Below, piece after piece: positions 16,079 to 23,189 of a DNA stretch of 24,671 nucleotides (position 1 is the stretch's first letter; each line of letters starts with the position of its first letter). Source of the DNA: a virus; the IMG/VR virus record IMGVR_UViG_3300020583_000039, positions 1 through 24,671 of that record. The stretch is one strand, 5' to 3'. Made by a program: the position numbers and the translations under genes. The notes under the pieces are model-generated. The model saw only the letters and a list, made by a program, of their open reading frames with translations, did no database searches and was not told the DNA's origin.

Positions 16079-16435
16079 ATGGCAGATTACAGCAAAGTTG
16101 GCCCGTTCAACAATGGTGGCGCTCCTGGTATAAGCGCATCCTTTTTAAATGGAGTAGAGAACGTGTTTAATCAACCATCAGGCGGGACCGAGACAGGCCG
16201 ATACTTGATCGCTGGTGCCGCATCGATTAACGGTAGCGTCATTTCAGGCTACATTGTTTCGCTCTCACGCGTCTCTACGCCTGTCTCCGTGTCATTCGAT
16301 ACGTCAGATGGATCGAGCAATGCAAACACGCCAACGACTGCGCATCTGACCTCAAACGGGTTTCAAATTTCTGCGACGAGTACATCCGGGAACATCAACG
16401 CTGCCGTAGGCGGTGCATGGACAATCCAATTTTAG
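16079..16435 (+). CDS. Short tail fibre-like protein
   Basis: The 118-residue protein begins MADYSKVGPFNNGGAPGISA, followed by SFLNGVENVFN, an N-terminal anchor pattern common to tail fibre tips, then Ser/Thr/Gly-rich strands. It has a ribosome site AGGA 8 bases before the ATG. Being immediately behind a fibre base-like gene, it is probably part of the same appendage and may contact the receptor. No enzymatic motif is visible. Confidence 0.6.
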   Translation: MADYSKVGPFNNGGAPGISASFLNGVENVFNQPSGGTETGRYLIAGAASINGSVISGYIVSLSRVSTPVSVSFDTSDGSSNANTPTTAHLTSNGFQISATSTSGNINAAVGGAWTIQF

Positions 16436-16451
16436 CAAGGAGCAAACAACA

Positions 16452-16790
16452 ATGGCTTTGCATACATTGACAGAGGATGGATATCTTGGCTGGACATGTC
16501 CGAAGTGCAGTCAGGACCGGAGAGAGCATATCAGTCACGAGGCAATCAAGGCAGTGCTTCCTTTTCCTGAAGCGCCAATCCACACGCGCCTGGTACAAAC
16601 GCCTGCTTGTAGTTGTGGCATGCGCGTGGATCTCAAAGTTGATTTTACTCCCGAAGAACTAGCCGCGCCCAACATGATTGATGCACAGGGCCAACCGACG
16701 CCAAGCCACGCCACAGCACACAGGCATATGGCGCTGGCCAGGCAGATGATTGCGAGCGGCAAAAGGCCAAACATTGCGCCAACCGATTGA
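16452..16790 (+). CDS. Small Cys4 zinc-ribbon-like protein
   Basis: Start at 16452, with AAGGAG (16437-16442) 9 bases upstream; an in-frame ATG at 16413 lies inside the fibre gene and is unlikely. The 112-residue product has CPKC at 16-19 and CSC at 53-55, which could bind one zinc. The C-terminal half is helical and Ala/His-rich (SHATAHRHMALARQMIASGK). A zinc ribbon is unexpected among tail genes. It might aid fibre folding or bind RNA; I do not recognise a family. Confidence 0.55.
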   Translation: MALHTLTEDGYLGWTCPKCSQDRREHISHEAIKAVLPFPEAPIHTRLVQTPACSCGMRVDLKVDFTPEELAAPNMIDAQGQPTPSHATAHRHMALARQMIASGKRPNIAPTD

Positions 16791-16827
16791 GCGAGAAAGA
16801 GCATAGACATAAGGAGGAGAGCATACT

Positions 16828-17007
16828 GTGAGCTGGATTATTCTTGTACGTATCTCGATATGGCTAACGTTTTTCTTGCTCATTGCAGGCGAAATAGTAG
16901 CGTGTATTTTTATTCCTCGCTTTATCAAATTGTATCTCAAGGAGCATAAAAAGCTTGAGAACGAAGTCAAAACCATCAAACGCTTTGTGAAAATGCCAGA
17001 GGAATAA
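16828..17007 (+). CDS. Small single-pass membrane protein (59 aa)
   Basis: The start is GTG at 16828, with a very strong AAGGAGGAGA (16811-16820) upstream. The product is 59 residues: a hydrophobic segment of about 25 residues (IILVRISIWLTFFLLIAGEI) followed by an amphipathic, lysine-rich tail (YLKEHKKLENEVKTIKRF). It is followed after 12 bases by a second membrane protein, and the two look like a pair. Location in a tail fibre block suggests a membrane-active accessory, for example a holin partner or antiholin, but no motif proves it. Confidence 0.6.
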   Translation: MSWIILVRISIWLTFFLLIAGEIVACIFIPRFIKLYLKEHKKLENEVKTIKRFVKMPEE

Positions 17008-17019
17008 GGTAATAAATCG

Positions 17020-17436
17020 ATGGAAACGCTAACGGGGTGGCTCACATTCATCAATCTTTTTATCATGATTGCTGGGCCTTTGGGCGGCATATTCATTTTT
17101 CGGTCGTCACTCGCCAAAGCAAAAGACGATGTACAGGAGCGAGTACGTGAGGCGCTAGAGGCTGAAAACGATCTGCAACAAAAGCAGATTGATCGATTGG
17201 AAAGAACGCTGAAGCGCATGGAGAAGATTTTGAACCTTATTGCGTCAACGCTCAAAAAGACACATAACATAGAGCTAACGATAGATGAGGATATTGTTAT
17301 CTTGCGCGATATCAAATCAGGGAGCCAGCATTCAGTACGTATTAGTGGAAGCCTGGAACAAGCCAATGCCGCAAAGGTCAGGCCAATCCGTTTGCAGCCA
17401 ATTGCAGCAGGCGATAACGATGATGATGCTGTATAA
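17020..17436 (+). CDS. Membrane-anchored coiled-coil protein
   Basis: The 138-residue protein has one transmembrane helix (about 7-28, WLTFINLFIMIAGPLGGIFI), a long coiled coil (about 33-82), and a soluble acidic C-terminus. AAGGT at 17006-17010 lies 9 bases upstream. It resembles the general plan of XhlA-like lysis accessories, but with the transmembrane helix at the N- rather than the C-terminus. With the preceding 59-residue protein it may be a two-gene membrane module. Function unproven. Confidence 0.55.
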   Translation: METLTGWLTFINLFIMIAGPLGGIFIFRSSLAKAKDDVQERVREALEAENDLQQKQIDRLERTLKRMEKILNLIASTLKKTHNIELTIDEDIVILRDIKSGSQHSVRISGSLEQANAAKVRPIRLQPIAAGDNDDDAV

Positions 17437-17457
17437 CAGCAAAAGGAGTTAGATCAA

Positions 17458-18189
17458 ATGTCCGATTTTTCCGTCATCCGCAGTATGTGGAACTCAAACA
17501 CCGATGCGTCTCCAACCTGGAACGCTGTTACTTTTGGTGGATCAGCAGGCGCGAATGAGGTGCGCTGGTGTGCGGCTAGCGCCGGTGCTGGTGGCACTGC
17601 TAGCGCATCCTGGCCACAATATAGCCGACCCGCAAGCGGTACTCAAGCGGTTCCTGAACTCTGGTATTTTACTGCCGACACAACTGGCACGAAGGTTGCT
17701 ACCTACGATGGAACCAACGGGCACGCCAACGTGGCCTGCATCGACTATGACTCACTCGGCACGTATGCAGCACCCCCAACCTTCAGCGCATACGGAGACA
17801 ACACACACGCCGCGCCAAGTGCAGGTACGCAACCAGGAGCACAGAGCGGATCACCTATCGTCAATGGTCACGCAACGGATACAAGCTCAACGTCCTATCT
17901 CAAGATTAATGAGTATGGAGACGATCAGACAGGTAACCCGGCTGCTGGCTCTGTTGGCACAACACTTGCTGTTACGAGTGGTACGGCTGGCTCAGTGAGT
18001 CCAGGCGCGGCTGCGTGGCTTGCTACATGGCAGAGCGCACAAGGAACCATCCAATATATCACGCATAGACGCACGCCAGCAGCAACAACGGCAGGAAAAA
18101 TATTCTTTGCTCTTGTGCTGTATACAGGTGTCAATCAATCGCTCGGCACTTTACAGCCTGTTATCACCTTCCAGTATTCCTATGTTTAG
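17458..18189 (+). CDS. Tail-associated structural protein, unknown
   Basis: The 243-residue protein is rich in Ala, Ser, Thr and Gly, with a strand-like pattern, and has an AAGGAG ribosome site about 9 bases upstream. Features are MWNSNTDASPTWNAVTFGGS near the start, and VNGHATDTSSTSYLKINEYG near 136-155. The pattern is like phage appendage proteins, and it is followed by two more tail-region genes without gaps. I cannot name a domain. Confidence 0.55.
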   Translation: MSDFSVIRSMWNSNTDASPTWNAVTFGGSAGANEVRWCAASAGAGGTASASWPQYSRPASGTQAVPELWYFTADTTGTKVATYDGTNGHANVACIDYDSLGTYAAPPTFSAYGDNTHAAPSAGTQPGAQSGSPIVNGHATDTSSTSYLKINEYGDDQTGNPAAGSVGTTLAVTSGTAGSVSPGAAAWLATWQSAQGTIQYITHRRTPAATTAGKIFFALVLYTGVNQSLGTLQPVITFQYSYV

Positions 18190-18197
18190 GAGGCATC

Positions 18198-18710
18198 ATG
18201 AGCGTAGCAACAAGCTTGCTTGCATTGAGTGATACCATCGATCCGCGCATGGCTTATTGGGGCGTGCTCCTTACAACCAACAGGCGCTTATCAGAGCGGC
18301 AACTTGTGCCTACGCTCATAGCTGGCAAGAAAGGCGTGCGCCGCTTAGATTGGGCGCTAGACCTCGTGGGAACTGGTGATATTAAGCGTGTCAAGGAAGT
18401 CATGCTGCACTGTCCAGATGGCAGAACAGCAGTGCTAGAAATCCCTGAGAGTGGAACGGCTTTTCAATTCAAAACGAAGTCGCTCAACATGCTTGGGGCA
18501 AATGATACAGGGCTAGAATTTCAGGTGATTGGTAGAGTGCTGGATAAGGTGAGTGGAGCATGCGAATGCTTTGCTTGGGACTACAATCCACTTCCAGGAG
18601 CACCCAATTTGGTCGCGTACAAAACAACCATTTTTAATTTTGGTATGTGGAGAAATACATGTACGCCTATAGGAGCGCTTAGCATTGATGTGCAAGGAAT
18701 GAAGCTATGA
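18198..18710 (+). CDS. Tail-region protein of unknown function
   Basis: The 170-residue protein has a strong AGGAGG six bases before the ATG. It has an N-terminal helix (MSVATSLLALSDTID), then mixed strand and helix with two cysteine-bearing strands (GACECFAWDY). The last codons overlap the next start (ATGA), so it is coupled to the esterase gene. A role in attaching or chaperoning that esterase is possible, on position only. Confidence 0.5.
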   Translation: MSVATSLLALSDTIDPRMAYWGVLLTTNRRLSERQLVPTLIAGKKGVRRLDWALDLVGTGDIKRVKEVMLHCPDGRTAVLEIPESGTAFQFKTKSLNMLGANDTGLEFQVIGRVLDKVSGACECFAWDYNPLPGAPNLVAYKTTIFNFGMWRNTCTPIGALSIDVQGMKL

Positions 18711-21055
18711 CGTCTCTTACAACCTACGGTACTAACACCGCAGCCACAACGGTAACAACTGCCAACACACTTGTAACTGGCACCGGAGCGGCAGGCACAA
18801 CGGTTGGTACTCGTTGTGGTACGAGCGTAACCGGATGGGGCGAACTGCACGCACAAGCCTTTGCTGGCAACTGGCCTGCAAGTGGTGCTATTGGCTCTGC
18901 AAGCGGGAATGGTTGGTTGTTGGATGCGACCACGTTAGAAGGTAACTCTATCCTCGCTGGCAATTGGACGCCAACGCTCAACTTGCGTTACTTCAGTTCC
19001 AATGGCGCTGCAACGGCTGATATTAACGTGCGCGCATTTGTACGCTCATCTGGAGGAACCTACACACAAATTGGCTCTACAATGGTGCTGAGCGCACAAA
19101 CCATCAATAGTACGACTGCTCAGTATACATTCAGCGCCACAAGTTTACCTCTGCAAGCATTCAATGTTGGAGATAAATTATATCTGGATGCATGGCTGCA
19201 TATAACCGCCAATGCCAATACGACCAGCAATGCTCAGATGAATGTCTCGATTGCGTCGAGCAGCACGCAAGGTGTAGCGAATGATATGCAGGTGGTCACT
19301 CCCGGCTATTCTGTTGTCACAACCAATAAGAAAGATATTTCCACGCGCTTTGTGCTGGCCAGTCCGTATCACGATGTCAAAACGCGCTTTAACCTGAGCG
19401 TTAAACAAGTCAAGGATGTGGCTACAAGGCTACGTCTCATGAGTACTAATCAACTCAAAGACGTATCTAGTAGGCTCCGTTTGCGCAGTTACTACGATGG
19501 TCCTGCTCCAATGTTGGTCGTTAGCCGTAACTGTCCTGTTTACGTCAATGACAACAACTCGAACGCTAATCCAGGTACAAACGCCAATGATGGAGACTAT
19601 GGAACGCTCTGGAGAACGCAGGCACTTACCAACATCAGCAATGATGCCTACATTGTTTACGACCTCTCAGGCGTCTCCAGCGCTCAACGTGGTAAAGTGC
19701 TGGTCAACTGGAATAACAACCTGACTGGCGACTATGACTGGACTATCAAGAGCGTTCTCGCTTACAACCAACCAAGCAGTTACACTGTTGATGTCAATGC
19801 GGCTGCTGGTGGCTCGTTACCGTCAAGCGGCTGGGTAACGCTCGTAACCGTAACCGGCAACAACTACAATGGCAGACAGCATCCAATCAACATGACTGGT
19901 TACAATTGGGTGCGCATAAACTGTACTGCTATTAATGGATCACCGTCCAATCTTGGTTGTGCGCTCCAGATGGATGTCCATAACTGTGCCAATGGCGTGC
20001 AGGACGATATTATTTTCTTCGGAGACTCGATTACGCGAGGCGGTCTGAACATCGACAACGGTGGCGGTGCTGGCTCTGTCGCTCAGCAGATCAACGCTCA
20101 AGCGCCTGCTAACTTCCCGGCAGCGCAAGGCGCTGGCATTGGTGGCACTGTCTCAGGCGATTTCGTAACCAATGCATCAACCTGGCTTCCACTCTTTCCA
20201 GGCAGATACGTTACGCTCAACTATGGCACGAACGACGCCAATAATGGAGTAGCCACAGCCACATTCAAGAGCAATATGCAGAGCGCAATCAATAGCGTGA
20301 TCGCTCAGGGATGCATCCCAATCATCCCACATATCCCGTATGGCCTGACAGGTAACATTATTGCGAATGGTCCTGCTATCAACACCGCCATTGACCAGCT
20401 TGTGGCGGCTAATCCGCTCGTGATCGCTGGTCCTGACTTGTGGGCGTACTTCAACGCCAATCAAAGCCTGATCGGTCCTGATAACATCCATCCGACGTCA
20501 GCAGGCTATACGGCGCTCAGGCAATTGTGGGTGAGCAGGCTTCTCGCCACAGTTTATCAAACCTCGCAGTCTGATGTTACTAGCCGCTTTCGCCTAATGA
20601 GCGCCAATCAGTTAAAGGACACGGTTACTCGCTTTAGATTGATGAGCGCTAATCAATTAAAAGATACGGCCACGCGCTTGCGGCTTATGTCTCCCGCTCA
20701 ACCCAAGGACGTAAGCGCACGCTTCAAGCTTGACTCATTCTTTCAAAAAGATGTAGCGACGCGCTTCAATCTGGCAAAGTTTGTTGACATCCAGGCACGT
20801 CTACGGATGATGAGCGCAAGTCAATTCAAGGATGTGCAAGCACGTTTGAGGATCAGGAGCGCAAATCAGTTGCGCGATATCTCCTCCAGGTTTTTTCTTG
20901 GCGGTGCAATCGTGCCGCGTGATGTCTCTACGCGCTTTTGCATCATTCAGCCTGCACAGCCTGGGGACAGTTATATCGATTGGTACACACGTGATGGAAA
21001 TATGGACTGGTACACGAGAGACGGCAACATGGACTGGTACACGAGAGGAGTGTGA
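18707..21055 (+). CDS. Repeat-flanked SGNH/GDSL-type esterase tail protein
   Basis: This 782-residue multidomain protein has an N-terminal jelly-roll-like domain (about 1-205), a first repeat cluster (about 209-265), a discoidin/carbohydrate-binding-like domain (about 268-425), and an SGNH hydrolase domain (about 433-612). FFGDSITRG places the catalytic Ser at 441; GTND gives Asn509/Asp510; PDNIHPTS gives Asp592 and His595. A second repeat cluster (about 622-755) and a terminal DWYTRDGNM repeat follow. SGNH domains remove acyl groups from sugars, so this is probably a receptor-modifying or capsule-deacetylating tailspike. It overlaps the upstream gene by four bases. The family call is from motifs; the substrate is unknown. 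Confidence 0.82.
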   Translation: MTSLTTYGTNTAATTVTTANTLVTGTGAAGTTVGTRCGTSVTGWGELHAQAFAGNWPASGAIGSASGNGWLLDATTLEGNSILAGNWTPTLNLRYFSSNGAATADINVRAFVRSSGGTYTQIGSTMVLSAQTINSTTAQYTFSATSLPLQAFNVGDKLYLDAWLHITANANTTSNAQMNVSIASSSTQGVANDMQVVTPGYSVVTTNKKDISTRFVLASPYHDVKTRFNLSVKQVKDVATRLRLMSTNQLKDVSSRLRLRSYYDGPAPMLVVSRNCPVYVNDNNSNANPGTNANDGDYGTLWRTQALTNISNDAYIVYDLSGVSSAQRGKVLVNWNNNLTGDYDWTIKSVLAYNQPSSYTVDVNAAAGGSLPSSGWVTLVTVTGNNYNGRQHPINMTGYNWVRINCTAINGSPSNLGCALQMDVHNCANGVQDDIIFFGDSITRGGLNIDNGGGAGSVAQQINAQAPANFPAAQGAGIGGTVSGDFVTNASTWLPLFPGRYVTLNYGTNDANNGVATATFKSNMQSAINSVIAQGCIPIIPHIPYGLTGNIIANGPAINTAIDQLVAANPLVIAGPDLWAYFNANQSLIGPDNIHPTSAGYTALRQLWVSRLLATVYQTSQSDVTSRFRLMSANQLKDTVTRFRLMSANQLKDTATRLRLMSPAQPKDVSARFKLDSFFQKDVATRFNLAKFVDIQARLRMMSASQFKDVQARLRIRSANQLRDISSRFFLGGAIVPRDVSTRFCIIQPAQPGDSYIDWYTRDGNMDWYTRDGNMDWYTRGV
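19331..19499 (+). repeat. Tandem ~15-residue protein repeat, first cluster (4 copies)
   Basis: Four degenerate copies of K-D-V-x-T/S-R-hydrophobic-x-L-(M/R)-S, for example KDISTRFVLASPYH, VKDVATRLRLMSTNQL and KDVSSRLRLRS. DNA copies are diverged, so the repeat is maintained at protein level. It lies between the N-terminal domain and the carbohydrate-binding-like domain of the esterase. Confidence 0.75.
20570..20968 (+). repeat. Tandem ~15-residue protein repeat, second cluster (9 copies)
   Basis: Nine copies of the same D-V-x-T-R-F/L-x-L-M-S-A-N-Q-L-K unit follow the SGNH domain, with copies such as DTVTRFRLMSANQLK and DVQARLRIRSANQLR. Spacing is mostly 15 residues, shortened to 12-14 in two units. 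Alternating hydrophobic residues suggest a strand or triple-beta stalk rather than helix. Confidence 0.75.
20978..21046 (+). repeat. 27-bp tandem repeat at the esterase C-terminus
   Basis: Two full copies and one partial copy (20978-21004, 21005-21031, 21032-21046) encode DWYTRDGNM units, ending DWYTRGV. DNA identity between copies is high except at third positions, so expansion looks fairly recent. Confidence 0.75.
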
Positions 21056-21057
21056 TT

Positions 21058-21375
21058 ATGTCATTTACGCCTAGAAGCGTTGGGGATGCTTCGGCTATCC
21101 ACAACACTTTTCATACCGATAGCGGTATTTATCCGCTTGGTAGTTTACTGGCGAGCGCTCTTGCTATGCATTTCATCGACACTGGAAACAGCATACTTCG
21201 GGTTGGCACTGGCACATGGTCCATTACCGATGCTCCAAACGGCAAGGCTGATTATGCGCCTAGTGCGGCTGATGTTGCAACGGCAGGCGCGTTCTCCATC
21301 TATCCGGTGGTCACGCTTACCACTGGACCAAAGGCGTTTGATCCGCAAATTTTAGAGCTTAGATTCTTGCCTTAA
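21058..21375 (+). CDS. Small tail-region protein, unknown
   Basis: I choose the ATG at 21058 (GAGGAG at 21045-21050, 7 bases away) over the GTG at 21052, which overlaps the previous stop. The 105-residue product starts MSFTPRSVGDASAIHN and has several strand-like segments (SILRVGTGTWSITDAP). No recognised family. It is the last gene before the endolysin, and its stop overlaps the endolysin ribosome site. Confidence 0.55.
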   Translation: MSFTPRSVGDASAIHNTFHTDSGIYPLGSLLASALAMHFIDTGNSILRVGTGTWSITDAPNGKADYAPSAADVATAGAFSIYPVVTLTTGPKAFDPQILELRFLP

Positions 21376-21384
21376 GGAGGTTTC

Positions 21385-22404
21385 ATGGCACTACTCGCAT
21401 ACGCAGATATATCCGCGTGGCAACCCGCCAATGTGGATTGGCAAGCATACAAACAGTGGTCAAGCATCGTGGCCATACGCTCATCATACGGCGTTGGCTA
21501 CGAGGATGCACACTATAAAGCCTATCGCTCAGGAGCAGAGGCGGCAGGCTTGCGCATCATCCACTACCACTACGCCTATCCCGGCATTAACTCGGCAGTA
21601 GATGAGGCAAACTGGCAACATAAGACCGTTGGCCCAATTGGTGCGAATGATCTGCTCATGCTTGACTACGAGGAAGGCAACGCACGCGCAAATGCCTCGT
21701 GGGCGCTGGCCTTTCTCACTCAGCAAGAAGCGAACTATGGGGGCAAGTTACCGCTCATCTACGCCAGTGATGGCTATGTGAGGAGTAGGCTACAGGATGC
21801 GCGGCTAGCCAGATATCCGCTTGTCTTGGCTGATTGGCAGTACACGCCTAGCGAGCGGCCTGCTTGTCCTCCACCTTGGCAATCATATATAGCAGTGCAA
21901 TACACCGACAAGCAAACCAACGTGCCAGGCATCGCAGGCGCGATAGACGCGAATGTATGGCTTGGCGATACAGCACAAGGAGATGATATGGCAATCACAA
22001 TCAATTCGCCTGGCGTGGCGAGCTTCTTTGAGGAGGTAGACGCCGCTCATTGGAAGTGCAAGAGTAACGGCAACATCGTACAAGGCGAAATACTCAAGTT
22101 CTACCAGCGCAACAACGGACTGCTGCTCTTTGGGCTTCCCTTATCCAACGAGGTCAGTTTAGACGCTCAGGGCAATGTCAAGCAATATATGGAGCGAGCC
22201 TGCTTGGTTTATAATCCAAGCCATTCTCTGGATAACCCGCCTGGCTCTAGCGACGTCTACACAGCGCACGTCTACTCTGATGGAGCGCTTGGTGAAGACC
22301 CACTTATCCCGAAGCTTGAGGCAACTATCACGCAACTGCAATCACAATCGTCCGATCCAACCGACGCCGCCAAGCTCGCGCAAATCAAGGCGATCGTTGG
22401 CTAA
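21385..22404 (+). CDS. GH25 endolysin (N-acetylmuramidase) with C-terminal wall-associated domain
   Basis: Residues 1-195 match glycoside hydrolase family 25: YADIS with Asp8, the catalytic LDYEEG (Asp94, Glu96), LADWQY (about 152), and DANVW (Asp188). GH25 enzymes cut the MurNAc-GlcNAc bond of peptidoglycan. Residues about 205-310 (FYQRNNGLLLFGLPLSNEV, VKQYMERACLVYNPS) resemble a repeat found in secreted proteins of Chloroflexota, probably for wall or surface binding. The last 30 residues are a helix. No signal peptide is present, so a holin is needed. AAGGAGG is 4 bases before the ATG. An in-frame internal start at 21988 separates the two domains. Confidence 0.9.
   Translation: MALLAYADISAWQPANVDWQAYKQWSSIVAIRSSYGVGYEDAHYKAYRSGAEAAGLRIIHYHYAYPGINSAVDEANWQHKTVGPIGANDLLMLDYEEGNARANASWALAFLTQQEANYGGKLPLIYASDGYVRSRLQDARLARYPLVLADWQYTPSERPACPPPWQSYIAVQYTDKQTNVPGIAGAIDANVWLGDTAQGDDMAITINSPGVASFFEEVDAAHWKCKSNGNIVQGEILKFYQRNNGLLLFGLPLSNEVSLDAQGNVKQYMERACLVYNPSHSLDNPPGSSDVYTAHVYSDGALGEDPLIPKLEATITQLQSQSSDPTDAAKLAQIKAIVG
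21977..22404 (+). promoter_or_regulatory. Internal ribosome site and start for the endolysin C-terminal domain
   Basis: AAGGAG (21977-21982) lies 5 bases before an in-frame ATG (21988, Met202), exactly at the junction between the GH25 domain and the C-terminal domain. A 138-residue product ending at 22404 would be made from it. Known phage endolysins use such internal starts to produce extra wall-binding subunits. That it works here is inferred from the sequence alone. Confidence 0.6.
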
Positions 22405-22433
22405 TTCTTGTGTAATTTCAAAGGAGTATCATT

Positions 22434-23006
22434 ATGAAAATCACACCATCAATGGTTGCCTTGTGGCATACCGTCGTTACTGTCGCCACTGGTATCCTCG
22501 TACCGATCATCATGGGGCTTTTCCAGTATGTGAGCCAGCATGGCGTTAATGTTGGCCAGGATGTCTCTTATAGCATCCCTGTGCTTCTTGCAGGCGCGGC
22601 TACGTTGCAAGTATCTCTTTGGCACGCTATTAAATTAAGTCCTGCACTGCCACAAGTTGAGGCTGATGTACAAGCGCAAGCAACGCCTATCGTCACGACG
22701 GCAATTGGTCAGGTTGGCGCATTCGTGAAGGAAGAGATCAATGCTCTGGAGTCTCGTTTGCACATCCACATTAACAACGCAGTGCAAGCCGCTACGCCTG
22801 CTAGCGTGCCTCAAGTGCCATTCCCACCACAGGCATCCGCTAGCGGCAACATGACTATCCTTAATCCCAATCCTGGTACGGCAAGCCAGTATGGTTCATA
22901 CATACCTGTATCTATAGCAGGAACCGTACCACCTCAAAACATGGTCAGTTTGCCTCAGCGCTCGTTCACTGAGAGCGCATTGATGCCAGCAGTGCCGAAG
23001 CAATAG
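22434..23006 (+). CDS. Putative holin with two transmembrane helices
   Basis: The 190-residue protein has two hydrophobic helices (about 10-32 and 46-66) with a short hydrophilic turn between them, then a long soluble tail with an amphipathic helix (about 75-110) and a Pro-rich, Ser-rich end. That is consistent with a class II holin or a phage membrane protein of the same role, which forms the hole that lets the endolysin reach the wall. It directly follows the endolysin, with AAGGAG 7 bases upstream. The C-terminal tail is longer than in most holins, so an alternative membrane anchor role is possible. Confidence 0.65.
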   Translation: MKITPSMVALWHTVVTVATGILVPIIMGLFQYVSQHGVNVGQDVSYSIPVLLAGAATLQVSLWHAIKLSPALPQVEADVQAQATPIVTTAIGQVGAFVKEEINALESRLHIHINNAVQAATPASVPQVPFPPQASASGNMTILNPNPGTASQYGSYIPVSIAGTVPPQNMVSLPQRSFTESALMPAVPKQ

Positions 23007-23018
23007 CACGAGCAAACA

Positions 23019-23049
23019 GAAACGACCTGCACACCTCGCAGGTCGTTTC
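23019..23049 (+). terminator. Terminator hairpin after the late operon
   Basis: GAAACGACCTGC (23019-23030) pairs perfectly with GCAGGTCGTTTC (23038-23049), a 12-bp stem with a 7-base loop. The plus strand continues with a loosely T-rich GTTGTGTT, and the minus strand with TGTTTGCT, so it may stop transcription from both directions. It lies exactly where the convergent operons meet. Confidence 0.7.
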
Positions 23050-23066
23050 GTTGTGTTGGGATGCCG

Positions 23067-23162
23067 TTACCATACGTGCGTCGTGTCTCGTTCTTCTGGT
23101 GTGTCATCGCCTCCAAGGAACTTCCCCCAGAGAGCGCGAATAAATCGCTTGATTGCTTTCAT
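23067..23162 (-). CDS. Very small protein (31 aa), minus-strand cluster
   Basis: A minus-strand ATG at 23162 is preceded by AAAGGA, 6 bases upstream. The product of 31 residues reads MKAIKRFIRALWGKFLGGDD and then a charged end; the first half is a basic amphipathic helix and the rest is acidic. It follows the larger minus-strand gene after 27 bases and ends close to the terminator hairpin. Translation is supported only by the start context and spacing. Such a helix could act on membranes. Confidence 0.45.
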   Translation of the reverse strand: MKAIKRFIRALWGKFLGGDDTPEERDTTHVW

Positions 23163-23189
23163 GTCTCATCCTTTCTTTGTGTTGGCTTC

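Noticed and set aside
16659-17366. 235-residue minus-strand frame
   Set aside because: It runs opposite to three plus-strand genes with strong ribosome sites and sensible protein patterns; its own translation is Ser/Ile/Arg-rich without motifs.
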